DNA of 39,157 nucleotides, from assembly GCA_023228985.1 (NCBI GenBank), contig JALOAC010000024.1:1-39157 (forward strand), read 5' to 3'. The notes under the pieces were generated by a model. It saw only the letters and a program-made list of their open reading frames with translations. It had not been told where the DNA came from and ran no database searches. Source of the DNA: Thiopseudomonas sp. (GTDB lineage Bacteria; Pseudomonadota; Gammaproteobacteria; Pseudomonadales; Pseudomonadaceae). A program made the translations under genes and the position numbers. Positions within the stretch are counted from its first letter, which is position 1. Each line of letters starts with the position of its first letter. Of this stretch, positions 1 through 8,593 are shown piece after piece.

Positions 1-132
1 CAGTTTATCAACCTCATAAATTTTGCTAACGATATTTTTATCTGATTCCTGCAAATCCTTGACTGATTGCCATAACGTTCTCATCAAAAAACCGGCAATC
101 GCGCCAAGGATGCTTAAAATCCAATTGATCAT
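1..132 (-). CDS. Small membrane protein, C-terminus off window edge
   Basis: The frame opens with ATG at 132 and stays open for 44 codons to the window edge, so it is incomplete. The N-terminus (MINWILSILGAIAGFLMRTLW) is a hydrophobic segment ending in Arg and Trp, followed by a charged, helix-forming stretch. This single-membrane-segment-plus-coiled-coil layout is common in small phage proteins next to lysis genes. Holin or lysis accessory protein is possible, but nothing here proves it. It follows the tail-chaperone gene by 14 bases on the same strand, so it is probably in the same late transcript. A GGA about 8 bases upstream is the only ribosome-binding signal, a weak one. Confidence 0.55.
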   Translation of the reverse strand, partial: MINWILSILGAIAGFLMRTLWQSVKDLQESDKNIVSKIYEVDKL

Positions 133-146
133 TACCTGATCCAAGG

Positions 147-485
147 TTAAATACCTTCCGGCCATATAATATCAGTTGGAAAACCCTCCTGTTGTGGTAT
201 GTCACGCAATTCTTGTGTGTACTGCAGCAGCGGCTCTAACGGCTCAGTAGGCTCACTGCCTAGCGCTAACTCATCGTTGTGTCGCTCAATTCTCCAGCGC
301 ACTGACTCGATTAGTCGGTCGCGTTCAGCGCGTGCAGTGGCTGCGAGTTGCTCGTTTGTTGGTTGCGGGTTTAAGAGCTCTTCAGTTTCTTTTTTAGTTA
401 GAGCGACCCACTCTTTCTCATGAGTTTGGATTGGGCTAATTGCGTATACGCTGCCAGAGTTGTCTCTGTAGTATCTCATTCTCAT
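147..485 (-). CDS. Tail fibre assembly/chaperone-like protein (Phage_tail_APC type)
   Basis: A 112-residue protein with the features of small phage tail assembly chaperones found beside fibre genes. It has an acidic, Arg-rich helical middle (RAERDRLIESVRWRIERH, about residues 52-69) and a conserved-looking end: LLQYTQELRDIPQQEGFP followed by IIWPE. The 'YTQxLRDxPxQxGFPxxIxWP' ending is characteristic of the family. It probably helps fold or attach the fibre encoded just upstream at 482-1444, with which it overlaps by ATGA. A second in-frame ATG at 479 has a better-spaced AGGAG and may be the true start. Confidence 0.75.
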   Translation of the reverse strand: MRMRYYRDNSGSVYAISPIQTHEKEWVALTKKETEELLNPQPTNEQLAATARAERDRLIESVRWRIERHNDELALGSEPTEPLEPLLQYTQELRDIPQQEGFPTDIIWPEGI

Positions 486-1444
486 CTCCTCTCACGCCAT
501 ACCTGTATGGTTACGCTTTCCCCAATGGCAGAGCCGTATGCATAATTCTCCCCTTTATGGACGGGGAATAAAATTCCTGCGTTTCTTGCAATGGTTGTGG
601 GGTGTTTTATAGACCTGTTTATTTCAGTTCCATTTACAAAGGCTGTCAGGAAGAGGTCAACTGTATCATCAACGCTATTTACTGAGACTAGGATCTTTCG
701 ATTGGTACTGTTCAGCACGTTGGTGTTCATTGACGACGGTCTGAGACTGGTTACATCCACCCACGCTTGCCCTAAACCATCGGCTGCGCTGTACCACTTA
801 GCAATCCGCGTGATTGTGACAGTGGTTGTTTGGTCTGCGAGCTTTAAACTGCCATTGCCGCGGTTGCCAGCGTGTTCATAGTTTACAATAATGCTATTAG
901 CATTTGTAATTGTTTCAACTGTGTGCAATTTGTCGTAGCCGCTGTACTGAATGCGGATAACATCGCCAACCTCCAGCCCAAGGGTTGTGACAATACCAGT
1001 TAATTGAACTGTGTTGTCAGTCGTTCCGTTAGTTGTGCATGAACCAGTAATAGACGGTTGCAGATAGACCGCCGCATCAATATATTGTTTCCCGACTAGC
1101 TCAGTCCAATCCTCACCCTCCGCAGGCGAAACACTGTTAGCACGCAGCGCCAGCCACTGCTTACCGTTATGATAAACCTGCGCGTTAATCGGATATGGTG
1201 CGCCGACTGCAGACCATGTAGCCGAACCTTGCACCTGCACCTGCCCCAACGCTTCTGTGACCTCTTTAAAAACCCCATTCATTTCCTGCCTGCCAACTGG
1301 CTTATAATTGGGGTCTGTTTTTGGCAGTTGATAGTCATGCGTCCAGCCGTCAGTAGTCGACATTTTCCCGTCAGGCTGTGACGCATCGGGGATTGCTATT
1401 GTGTCGCCATCGTGGGCAAAGGGCTGCTTATAAATCTTAACCAT
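482..1444 (-). CDS. Tail fibre protein
   Basis: A 320-residue protein. Residues 1-60 (KIYKQPFAHDGDTIAIPDAS, then a Pro- and Gly-rich linker) resemble the N-terminal baseplate-attachment region of phage tail fibres. Residues about 75-115 (HNGKQWLALRANSVSPAEGEDW) look like a carbohydrate-binding or fibre-shaft repeat. The C-terminal half is beta-rich and Thr/Asn-rich with no enzyme motif. Gene order (baseplate J, DUF2612, fibre, fibre chaperone) is the usual one and supports a role in host binding at the baseplate. Its stop overlaps the chaperone start as ATGA. Confidence 0.75.
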   Translation of the reverse strand: MVKIYKQPFAHDGDTIAIPDASQPDGKMSTTDGWTHDYQLPKTDPNYKPVGRQEMNGVFKEVTEALGQVQVQGSATWSAVGAPYPINAQVYHNGKQWLALRANSVSPAEGEDWTELVGKQYIDAAVYLQPSITGSCTTNGTTDNTVQLTGIVTTLGLEVGDVIRIQYSGYDKLHTVETITNANSIIVNYEHAGNRGNGSLKLADQTTTVTITRIAKWYSAADGLGQAWVDVTSLRPSSMNTNVLNSTNRKILVSVNSVDDTVDLFLTAFVNGTEINRSIKHPTTIARNAGILFPVHKGENYAYGSAIGESVTIQVWRERR

Positions 1445-2100
1445 TAGATATATCTCCGCTCAGTGAATCCACCGTTTTCAAAGTTTAAATGTTCCGAACC
1501 GAAACCAAACGCATCGTCGGGTAGTATTGTAAAATCAACGCCAACAGCCGCTGGCCTAGGCAAAAAGTCAACGTTTTTAAGTAATTCGCGCGTTCGGTAA
1601 TCAGGCTCGCCGTTGAACGTGTAAGTGCTGTAGAGCATGTCGAGAGAATCGACAACGTAAACTGCGCCCTCACCAAACATCACTTCTAAAATCATATTGA
1701 TATTCGGCACGGTCGGCGCATATGTTAGCGTAAAGTAACGCGCTAACAGCATTTTACGTGCTTGCTCAACACTCACGTTGTCAATAGCGCCTGCTGCTAC
1801 ACCAAATCCGCCGTTTTCAAAGTTCTCATGCTCGACGCCAAAGCCGAAAACGTCATCTAGGTTTTCCTCGCGTTCAATCGTCAGATGCACGTTGAGTATG
1901 CGCGCCCAAACTGCCAGCCCGAAAGCGTTGGCGGTTTTTAAATTGAAAACATCGCGGATCCAGTCATTCCAGAATTTAGTGTGGTTTTCGTTAATCCACT
2001 CTTGCTGACCTAAAATGAGCGCTTTTAGCTTGTCTGCATTTTCGTACTGCCAGAGAATCGACCGTAACAGATTGACGCTTAAATCAAGCTCTTGGCTCAT
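1444..2100 (-). CDS. DUF2612 baseplate protein (gpI-like position)
   Basis: A 218-residue protein matching the DUF2612 family by its opening (LLRSILWQYENADKLKAL) and by FWNDWIRDVFNLKTANAFGL at about residues 44-63. A short repeat, FGFGVEHENFENGGF at about residue 85 and FGFGSEHLNFENGGF near the end, is visible and typical. It lies directly downstream of baseplate J, the position held by P2 gpI-type proteins that link the baseplate to the fibre. The start overlaps the J stop as ATGA. The stop shares bases with the fibre start as TAATG. Confidence 0.8.
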   Translation of the reverse strand: MSQELDLSVNLLRSILWQYENADKLKALILGQQEWINENHTKFWNDWIRDVFNLKTANAFGLAVWARILNVHLTIEREENLDDVFGFGVEHENFENGGFGVAAGAIDNVSVEQARKMLLARYFTLTYAPTVPNINMILEVMFGEGAVYVVDSLDMLYSTYTFNGEPDYRTRELLKNVDFLPRPAAVGVDFTILPDDAFGFGSEHLNFENGGFTERRYI

Positions 2101-3287
2101 ACGATCACCACCGTTATTGAACTACGTTGAGTGCGTGCAACCTGATCTATATCTAGCGCGTAAACATCGCTAGACCAAGCGCCAGAACCGACTAGACTCA
2201 ACTCTACTCTCTGCACGCTAATCAGCGGCTCCTGCTGATTGATTGCACCTGAGATCTCCCATGGCGAAACGTCCACGCCGACAACAAATGATACGTCGCC
2301 TTCTAGCTCGCCATTTACATAATTCATAACTAAATCAGGGATTAAGTTTTGAACATCTAACGAGCTAGCGCGCACCGTGACGCGAATCAATAGCGCAACT
2401 TCACGCGGGCGGTCAAATGAAACGGGATATGTAACGAGTGATCGCGGGTCTACAATATCGTACTGCACTGCGCCGTTATAGCCTGCGCCCATTGTTTTTG
2501 AATCATGCAAAGCTGTGGCAATTTCTGCATCTGTACCACCCTCAACACACGCCCAAATGCTGTTAGCTTTTAACGTTATTCCGCGCTTGACGACAGGTGC
2601 ATCAGTATAATTTTCTAAAAACTGGTGGCTACGCACCGTCTCGATATTGCCAAGGCGCGAACGGATAGCCTCAGGCGTGCTCATAGATTGAATAGCCAGC
2701 GTTTCACGCCTGCGCCGACGAACCTGCGAGTCAGTCTCGGCTTTACGTCCGACCACTGCGCCGGTATTGTTGTCAATTCCGATCAATCCTAAAACGCTGG
2801 TCGCAAACGTTTGCAGCTCATGCGCGCCGCATTCAACAGGGCCGTATTCAATAGCGATAAAATCAACGGCGGCTGTACCGCCTGCGTTTAACACGACCTG
2901 CGCTACTGACGCAAACTGGTCGCCGTTAATAGCGCGAGCAATCGTACCCGCTGGCACAATCGTACCGGCATCGCCTGTTAGCGTAACTCCGTTAATGATT
3001 GAGCGCGTAGCGGGTTTTCGCTCACCACCCGTAAAACCAAACAAGCCATCCAAGAAAACGCCCGTCGATTGCTCAGGGTTAATTTGATTAGCAAGCGCTG
3101 CGTTATTTCGTGCAACAGCATCCCGCTGCTCCGTAAACATTGTGATTAGCAGGCCACTTGGCGTAGACGGGTCTGTGTCAATATCGTTGCCAAATGACGC
3201 CCGAAACAGCTCAATAACACGCTCACGGCTGTCTGCTGTGTCCGGAACAATGACGCCGCGCTCTGTAATAAATTGATAGTCAGACAC
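2097..3287 (-). CDS. Baseplate J-like protein
   Basis: A 396-residue baseplate wedge protein of the gpJ family. Diagnostic pieces are RERVIELFRASFGNDIDTDPSTPSG near the N-terminus, LTGDAGTIVPAGTIAR with beta-rich strands in the middle, and the motif TDSQVRRRRRETLA at about residue 185, which marks gpJ-like proteins. It starts with GTG, and AGGGG about 9 bases upstream serves as ribosome-binding site. The usual direct neighbour is the gp25-like gene. Here a fibre, a membrane ORF and an endolysin-like remnant (3333-5815) lie between them, suggesting inserted cargo. Confidence 0.9.
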   Translation of the reverse strand: MSDYQFITERGVIVPDTADSRERVIELFRASFGNDIDTDPSTPSGLLITMFTEQRDAVARNNAALANQINPEQSTGVFLDGLFGFTGGERKPATRSIINGVTLTGDAGTIVPAGTIARAINGDQFASVAQVVLNAGGTAAVDFIAIEYGPVECGAHELQTFATSVLGLIGIDNNTGAVVGRKAETDSQVRRRRRETLAIQSMSTPEAIRSRLGNIETVRSHQFLENYTDAPVVKRGITLKANSIWACVEGGTDAEIATALHDSKTMGAGYNGAVQYDIVDPRSLVTYPVSFDRPREVALLIRVTVRASSLDVQNLIPDLVMNYVNGELEGDVSFVVGVDVSPWEISGAINQQEPLISVQRVELSLVGSGAWSSDVYALDIDQVARTQRSSITVVIV

Positions 3288-3332
3288 TATTGATAACCCC
3301 TGCCACGTAGATAGTTTCTATTATGCACCGTT

Positions 3333-3389
3333 TCATAAAAAACCGCCAATCATGCGCGTGAAAAGTCTTTGTTTTTGTCCTAGTGTCAT
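3333..3389 (-). pseudogene. Truncated endolysin start (M15 peptidase-like N-terminus)
   Basis: A near-ideal initiation site, GGAG then 8 bases then ATG, opens a frame that reads MTLGQKQRLFTRMIGGFL and stops. 'MTLG(E/Q)KQ..F(T/S)R(M/L)I' is how many phage M15-family L-alanyl-D-glutamate or D-Ala-D-Ala peptidase endolysins begin. The rest of the enzyme (zinc-binding His/Asp residues) is absent in all frames before the baseplate J gene at 3287. I read it as the surviving start of a deleted endolysin gene. The family assignment rests on only about 14 residues. Confidence 0.45.
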
Positions 3390-3461
3390 GTATCTAACTC
3401 CACAGGCTAAATCTTCAACTCGTTAAACCGCTCCGCACGACTGGAGTTTAGAACCAGTAAC

Positions 3462-3797
3462 TCAGTTGATAAGTATCGAAAACAGTACCACCGCGACTGC
3501 CGGCAAAGCGAGGTCAAGAGTAGAGGGTCTATCCCATTCTAACGGTAACCACCCTTTATGCCAAACTGTGTAGGAGGGCTGGCTACCCTTAATTCGGCAC
3601 TCATACTGCGTCTTCTCTCGGCTCCACCACCACGCCACCACAAATGTGGCGGCAATGGCATTGGGGCTTGGTAGGCTGATTAACAGAGAGATTAAGTAGA
3701 CTAGCCCGTAAATCGGCACACTCAGTGTCACATGTGATAACGATGATCGCCAACGTTTTTGAGCTGTCCATTCCAAATACTTATTTACGGTATTCAT
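3462..3797 (-). CDS. Two-segment membrane protein, holin candidate
   Basis: A 111-residue protein with two likely membrane spans: about residues 25-58 (LSVPIYGLVYLISLLISLPS, continuing to FVVAWWW) and residues 94-110 (LALPAVAVVLFSILIN). Between them is a polar loop containing a Cys and several Arg/Lys. I do not recognise the family. Small size, membrane character and position 73 bases upstream of an endolysin-like start (3389) make a holin or lysis regulator plausible. Upstream ribosome-binding signal is poor, and the start overlaps a 24-codon ORF with a better one, so coupled translation is possible. Confidence 0.5.
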   Translation of the reverse strand: MNTVNKYLEWTAQKRWRSSLSHVTLSVPIYGLVYLISLLISLPSPNAIAATFVVAWWWSREKTQYECRIKGSQPSYTVWHKGWLPLEWDRPSTLDLALPAVAVVLFSILIN

Positions 3798-3855
3798 AAG
3801 AGCTTAGTCCCGTAAACCGCTGTACACCAGCGGCTGTTAAGATTATTCCTTGCAT
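3781..3855 (-). CDS. Short 24-codon ORF, possibly a leader peptide
   Basis: ATG at 3855 is preceded by GGAG at a spacing of 8 bases, a better site than that of the membrane gene it overlaps (stop at 3781, membrane gene start at 3797). The product would be 24 residues (MQGIILTAAGVQRFTGLSSY plus four more). It may couple translation to the membrane gene or be the remnant start of a lost gene. No family recognised. The call rests only on the initiation signal and overlap. Confidence 0.3.
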   Translation of the reverse strand: MQGIILTAAGVQRFTGLSSYEYRK

Positions 3856-3868
3856 GTATTAAGCTCCT

Positions 3869-5815
3869 TTATCCGCCCAATGTCGTTTCATAGGTCCCGA
3901 AATTGATACTAAATGTGTCCTCCAAGCTGGCGTTGCTAAGGTGGACCGTTATGTCTCCGCTATCGGGAACGGCAAGCGTTTTATAGTCCGACCTATTAGC
4001 ATTCGGGGACGTGAAAGTCACTAAAGACCGTATTTCGGTAGATGTTCCGAACAACATGTGGGCCTCTACCACTCCTCGACCGTCTGTTGGTCCAACTTGA
4101 ACACCCCCTGCATACACTCCGTTTATCCTAAAACTAACCACGCTATTACCGGAGTTTGCTGCATTGGGTACGACAATGAGCTTTATTGTTATAACATCCC
4201 CTGTCGCCCGGGCATAACCGGGGCGAATTTCTCCAGGCGTCCAGATAGTAACATCATCAACTGTATTTGTCTGAGATAGCCCCCACATCCCTGACGACTG
4301 GTATCTGGGCGTTCTACTGATGTTCCTACTTGCTCTTTCGTAGAACTCTGCGCTGGCGCGCGAATCAACCGGCACTGTGCATTTATCAGCTGTCCCTATC
4401 CCGAAGTCTATCCCGTTGTCCATCCAGCTAGAGCAATATGCCCGAACCCCAACACCGCACCGGTGTATACGCATCCCTTTAGTGTTAGATCCACTATCTA
4501 CTCGTCCGAAGTACACCCCGGTTTCACAATCCGTCACCGTGGTATGATCTAGGTGTCCAAAGCAGCCTTCATTTATGTAAAGCCCATAAGTGAAATTTTT
4601 GAAAATTGCACCACTAGCAATATCCGGGGCTGTGATGGAGTGGCTTGATCCGTAATACCCCCGAACTCCGTAGGAAGAAGCAATGTTATCACCGTCATAT
4701 ACCCCACCAGCTATACCAAGCTGTGCCCCATGCTGATATGTCACGGGTAGCCTGACCCCTTGTGTGTGACAGTTGACAAGGGATAGCACGCACCCATTCC
4801 CCACAGAGAAAGCCTCACCGTTCGCCGTATTCCCTGTGCATTTTATGTCTTCGATTTTTAACCAGTTCTTGAATCCCGGCGAGAAGCCGTGATTGCCGCC
4901 TGGGAGTGTTATTACGGTAGTCGGGACGTTAGGATGGCCTCCTACGGCAGCTCCCTTTATAACCAACTGGTTCTCAAATCTAGCATTGTTCACTACACGG
5001 CCACCGGGGGTAGAGTAAGTCCCGCTCCCAAGTCTTATCTCAAAAGACCCTACGAACCATTGGCCGAGTGATGAAATATAGTCGTAGCAACTTTGTAGGG
5101 AATCGAATGGATCGTCAATTCCTCCATTCGCCCCTTGTCTCCCATCCGTTGAAACATAAAATACTTTTTTGCTTGTGCCCCACTGCTGCGAGCTTACCGT
5201 TTCCGAAGCGAACAGCCCCCTTGCCTGCAACCCACTTCCACTCAGATCAATGTGCGACCCGCCATCATCTACTCCTGTACTCACCGCTACAATCTCATAG
5301 TCATTTCCGCCACCATCCCCCTGCTCGTAATATCCGAGGGTGCGAACGTTCTGACCAACTTTGATCCCTGGTAACCCAATCATTTCACTTACTGAATTTA
5401 CTACTATTACGGATCGTGCTACCAACGCCGCGCCCATGTCAGGGTTGGCAAGGTCCTGCCTAAGAACCGAGGCCCCCACCGCAACAAAAAGAGATTCTTC
5501 AACGCCCCAATCACCCGTAGTCGTATACGGCAATACCAATACATCACCTGCGCGATAAAGCTCATCTTCGTGCCAGAAGATTTGGCTAGGGTCTTCAATG
5601 TACATATCGGGACGATAGATGCCAAGAGTCCCATCTTTTCCCTCTTCTCCTACAGGTCCCGGAATACCTTGTACGCCTTGAGGCCCTTGTACGCCTTGAG
5701 GCCCTTGCGGGCCTGTTGTGCCTTGAATCCCTTGAGGCCCTTGAGGGCCTTGATGCCCTCGATAGCCTTGAGGACCTTGATCACCTTTGACGCGCCCTAG
5801 ATTTAATTTGTTCAC
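3869..5815 (-). CDS. Tail spike/fibre: collagen-like stalk plus beta-helix
   Basis: A 648-residue receptor-binding protein candidate. Residues about 11-62 are Gly-X-Y collagen-like triplets (GPQGPQGIQGTTGPQGPQG and so on), expected to form a trimeric stalk. Residues about 215-500 have the look of a right-handed parallel beta-helix: FYVSTDGRQGANGGIDDPF followed by repeated short strands with buried Asn/Gly/Cys, as in pectate-lyase-like spikes. The last 130 residues are a beta-sandwich-like tip. It starts with GTG overlapping the upstream stop (TAGTG), with GGAG 8 bases before. It may depolymerise capsule, but no catalytic residues can be assigned by eye. Confidence 0.8.
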   Translation of the reverse strand: MNKLNLGRVKGDQGPQGYRGHQGPQGPQGIQGTTGPQGPQGVQGPQGVQGIPGPVGEEGKDGTLGIYRPDMYIEDPSQIFWHEDELYRAGDVLVLPYTTTGDWGVEESLFVAVGASVLRQDLANPDMGAALVARSVIVVNSVSEMIGLPGIKVGQNVRTLGYYEQGDGGGNDYEIVAVSTGVDDGGSHIDLSGSGLQARGLFASETVSSQQWGTSKKVFYVSTDGRQGANGGIDDPFDSLQSCYDYISSLGQWFVGSFEIRLGSGTYSTPGGRVVNNARFENQLVIKGAAVGGHPNVPTTVITLPGGNHGFSPGFKNWLKIEDIKCTGNTANGEAFSVGNGCVLSLVNCHTQGVRLPVTYQHGAQLGIAGGVYDGDNIASSYGVRGYYGSSHSITAPDIASGAIFKNFTYGLYINEGCFGHLDHTTVTDCETGVYFGRVDSGSNTKGMRIHRCGVGVRAYCSSWMDNGIDFGIGTADKCTVPVDSRASAEFYERASRNISRTPRYQSSGMWGLSQTNTVDDVTIWTPGEIRPGYARATGDVITIKLIVVPNAANSGNSVVSFRINGVYAGGVQVGPTDGRGVVEAHMLFGTSTEIRSLVTFTSPNANRSDYKTLAVPDSGDITVHLSNASLEDTFSINFGTYETTLGG

Positions 5816-6327
5816 TACTGAGACTCCAAAATTAAATAACCATAATCGTCAATATACATTACCGGACTCGTCCCAGCCTCATTGTCTGAGTAGAAAATCA
5901 GATCGTCATTTTCCATATAGAAACCAAACAACGTCGCATCTTCACAGCGTTTTGCTCCGCTACCAACAGCGCCAGAACTACTAACAGATATATTGCTGAT
6001 CTCACCGGCCCCCCAGATGGTTTCAATATGCACAGAGTAGATTAGTTCGTCTTGCGACAATCGAGCGTCGAACTTGGTGACAGATCGAACGCCTTCGACC
6101 TGCATGATACGCCGCCGCATATCGTTAGCAAATAGATTAAGCCGTGGCTGATTATAAGCTGTTTCAAAAAACCGCACGCCGCTCTGCATGTCGTGCATCA
6201 TCTCGCCGCGCAATGTCTGCGCGTAGTGTTTAGCAGCGAGTAGCGCGCCCTGCAATCCGTTTTCAATCTGGATCGTATCACCTGTTAAAACCAAATCGTT
6301 TTTGCTATCTACTAAAAATGTGCTCAA
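5815..6327 (-). CDS. Baseplate wedge protein (gp25-like/DUF2634-like)
   Basis: A 170-residue protein. TFLVDSKNDLVLTGDTIQIE opens it, then LLAAKHYAQTLRGEMMHDMQ, SGVRFFETAYNQPRLNLFAN and the 'MRRRIMQVEGVRSVTKFDA' segment: the strand-helix pattern of T4 gp25-like wedge components. Its order, after the spike gene and before baseplate J, fits. The start is TTG, overlapping the spike stop as TTGA. The C-terminal 60 residues (Ser/Gly linker, then a short beta-rich domain ending GYLILESQ) extend past the usual core and may contact the adjacent tail spike. Confidence 0.7.
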   Translation of the reverse strand: MSTFLVDSKNDLVLTGDTIQIENGLQGALLAAKHYAQTLRGEMMHDMQSGVRFFETAYNQPRLNLFANDMRRRIMQVEGVRSVTKFDARLSQDELIYSVHIETIWGAGEISNISVSSSGAVGSGAKRCEDATLFGFYMENDDLIFYSDNEAGTSPVMYIDDYGYLILESQ

Positions 6328-6983
6328 ACAACACCCCCTGTATTTCCGCCGCCCGGAACAACGCCGCTGTGGGCATGACCAGATCCTATGTCTTTGCCGT
6401 TGTTTGTGAATGTTCCAGTTGTCGCATTGTTGCCAGTATGTTCAACGTCACCGACGATCTTAATCATGGCTGCATTTAGCTGTATCTCGCCAGATTTAAG
6501 AGTAATAAATGTCGATCCGTCATATGTCTGCAAGCTAAACCCATCAGCCAGCACGCCACCCGCAATGCTGAAATTAAACAGCTTGAGCGGCAAAAAACCA
6601 CCGTCGCCGAACTGGTGTATGCGCTCAGTGTTAGGCCAATCCATGCCGCCCTCGGATTGATGAAACAGCGAGGTATCGCGGTCTGCTGCAAACACGAAAC
6701 CAAGGTCGCCAACCTGCACGGGGAATGATGCAAAGATACCGCCTGCACCCATGGTCATGATCGGTATGTTTGGCACGATTGCGCGGGTTATTTTATTCCC
6801 GCCAGTGTCGCCCATCTGGATCATGGGCTGCACTGATACGCGCCCCGTCGTGCGATCAACTTTGACCACCTTTGCGGGCAGCATGCCATCGACCTGCATT
6901 AGCGCTTGCGTGACGGCACCGCTTAGTGACGCGCCTAAATCCTGCGCACCTGTGGTCTTCTTATCCAAATGACTCATAGTCAT
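6324..6983 (-). CDS. Baseplate spike, Gp138-type membrane-puncturing protein
   Basis: A 219-residue protein with an OB-fold-like N-terminal domain (LPAKVVKVDRTTGRVSVQPM, about residues 35-54; VQVGDLGFVFAADRDTSLF, about residues 95-115) as in Gp138_N proteins. The C-terminal half is a Thr/Asn-rich beta-helix pattern ending GSGHAHSGVVPGGGNTGG. The HAH near the tip matches the His-x-His iron site that caps many contractile spikes. It would sit at the tip of the tail tube and pierce the outer membrane. Start overlaps the hub stop as ATGA. A second ATG two codons on is possible. Confidence 0.8.
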   Translation of the reverse strand: MTMSHLDKKTTGAQDLGASLSGAVTQALMQVDGMLPAKVVKVDRTTGRVSVQPMIQMGDTGGNKITRAIVPNIPIMTMGAGGIFASFPVQVGDLGFVFAADRDTSLFHQSEGGMDWPNTERIHQFGDGGFLPLKLFNFSIAGGVLADGFSLQTYDGSTFITLKSGEIQLNAAMIKIVGDVEHTGNNATTGTFTNNGKDIGSGHAHSGVVPGGGNTGGVV

Positions 6984-7795
6984 AGGCGCACCCCCGTAGC
7001 CGTATAGAAAAAGTTATCGCCGTGCGTGTCAATGTCGTACTTTAGCTCAGTAATCTCATAATCACCGTTTAACGACTTATCAGCCTTGCTGTCTAGCCTC
7101 AGCGTGCCGCCTAACTGCGACTCAGCATCAATCAAATATTGCACCTGCACGCCTTTATCAGTGCGCTTTGGTATGCCAACTAAGCCGCTGTTCATGCCCA
7201 AAATACGCACACGGTCTTTAAGCGGTGCGCCTGCATCTTTAACTATCAGCCTGCCGTCATCAACAAAACAGTTTACGTTCCCGACACGTTGCAGGCTCAC
7301 AATTTGCTGTGCAGCGGTGCCAGTGAAATTATAATTTGCTATGTTTTTATTGATAGCTTGGAATGCTAATTCTAGCGCGTTATTCATGGCGCACTGTTCA
7401 GAAAGTTGTTTTAGCGTTATTCGCTCACCTGCCGACACAGCGACTATTTTAGCGTTGTTCTGGTTGTTGGTTTTGCACTTTAAATTCAGATCAATGTCAG
7501 GCGGTGCTGTAATCTCAGCGTTGGTTATATCACCAACGTACAGCACAAAGTAGCCTAGCGACTCACGCCCTACCTCTAAAGTTAGGCGTGGCGGTTTAGG
7601 ATTGGGTTTAAATGGATCGGTAGCGCCTAGAATAAAGCCGCGCGTATCTGCTTTTAATCCAGTTATCGTTATGCTGCAGTCGTTTTGCGTCGGGTCTGTG
7701 TACTTTGTCCCGCTTGCTTTTACGCGCAAACCCTCATAACGATTGAGTACGCCGTCAATTTCCAGCCCCACCCTAACAATCCGCTGATCAATCAT
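6980..7795 (-). CDS. Baseplate hub protein
   Basis: A 271-residue beta-rich protein (IVRVGLEIDGVLNRYEGLRV at the N-terminus; KTNNQNNAKIVAVSAGERIT about residue 107; DSKADKSLNGDYEITELKYD near the end). Composition and place, between the plug-like protein and the spike, match hub proteins of the gp27/gpD class that connect tail tube to spike. No catalytic site is apparent. Both ends overlap neighbours by ATGA, so it is strongly coupled in translation. Confidence 0.65.
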   Translation of the reverse strand: MIDQRIVRVGLEIDGVLNRYEGLRVKASGTKYTDPTQNDCSITITGLKADTRGFILGATDPFKPNPKPPRLTLEVGRESLGYFVLYVGDITNAEITAPPDIDLNLKCKTNNQNNAKIVAVSAGERITLKQLSEQCAMNNALELAFQAINKNIANYNFTGTAAQQIVSLQRVGNVNCFVDDGRLIVKDAGAPLKDRVRILGMNSGLVGIPKRTDKGVQVQYLIDAESQLGGTLRLDSKADKSLNGDYEITELKYDIDTHGDNFFYTATGVRL

Positions 7796-8088
7796 GGCAG
7801 TTCGTCCGGCTCAATAAAATACAGCGCTTGACTGCGACCAAATAAACGCCAGTCGATAGGGTTGCCGCCGCTATCAATTATAAAATTGCCGTAAATTGCT
7901 AGGTACTTAAAAGGTAAAATCAGGCTGTTATCGAGTATTCGAGTACCGCTAATAAGCTGCTCATTATCAGCCCAAACAGTAGCAGCCATACCGCCAGTGA
8001 TCGCCTTGATTTCAATGCGCCACACCATACCGCCTACTGATACGTCAATACGCTGATTAGGCACGGCCTGTAACATAATCTCACGCAT
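7792..8088 (-). CDS. Baseplate plug-like small tail protein
   Basis: A 98-residue beta-rich protein (VPNQRIDVSVGGMVWRIEIK at the start; GNFIIDSGGNPIDWRLFGRS near the end). This size, the W-R-I-x-I-K strand and the position between Dit-like and hub genes are typical of the plug-type baseplate proteins described for compact myovirus baseplates such as cyanophage Pam3. Start overlaps the upstream stop as TAATG. Confidence 0.6.
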   Translation of the reverse strand: MREIMLQAVPNQRIDVSVGGMVWRIEIKAITGGMAATVWADNEQLISGTRILDNSLILPFKYLAIYGNFIIDSGGNPIDWRLFGRSQALYFIEPDELP

Positions 8089-8591
8089 TAAATAATGCTC
8101 CTTAGCACGCTCTGTTTTTTAGCGGGTGGCGTTTCGGTTGTCGCTTGGCTGCCTCGTTTTACGGTGCTTGACTGCTCGGGTTTGGCGACTCTTGCTTGAG
8201 TTAGCTCACCGTACTCGGGCACAACTTCCCGCCACTCTGACAGGCGTATATCAAGCATCACCGCGTCCATGGCTGCGCCTGTCTGCTCTTGCGGTATCTC
8301 AGTAACAATCATATCAGAGTATACATCCGTGCGCGTCTGTACTGTTACTAGGGTGCGCTCGGTGTACGTCTGCTTGATATCGTTAAACAGTTGCGACGCC
8401 TCACCCGCAAGCGTGAAACGCATTATTATTTCGGTTGGATTGTGCACAATGTGGTCGTTGCGATTTGTGCCATCCTCGACCTTGTACTTTGTAACAGTCG
8501 ACGTTTCCAGAACTTGCACGTCCATAATATCGCTGCCCGCCCACAGTGGCTGCAGCTTTTCGTTATCGAGTATCTCGACTCTGTTTACCAT
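8088..8591 (-). CDS. Dit-like distal tail protein
   Basis: A 167-residue protein. RVEILDNEKLQPLWAGSDIM at the start and VHNPTEIIMRFTLAGEASQL at about residue 49 give the beta-barrel pattern of Dit-like phage proteins that form the first ring after the tail tube. The last 35 residues are Lys/Thr/Gln-rich and probably flexible. Position directly after the tape measure gene fits, since this ring is where the tape measure end is anchored. Confidence 0.65.
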   Translation of the reverse strand: MVNRVEILDNEKLQPLWAGSDIMDVQVLETSTVTKYKVEDGTNRNDHIVHNPTEIIMRFTLAGEASQLFNDIKQTYTERTLVTVQTRTDVYSDMIVTEIPQEQTGAAMDAVMLDIRLSEWREVVPEYGELTQARVAKPEQSSTVKRGSQATTETPPAKKQSVLRSII

Positions 8592-8593
8592 GA

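Noticed and set aside
3405..3560. Overlapping frame ending RAERFNELKI on the minus strand
   Set aside because: Reads like a protein end but has no start or lipobox to make it a spanin; overlaps the membrane gene.
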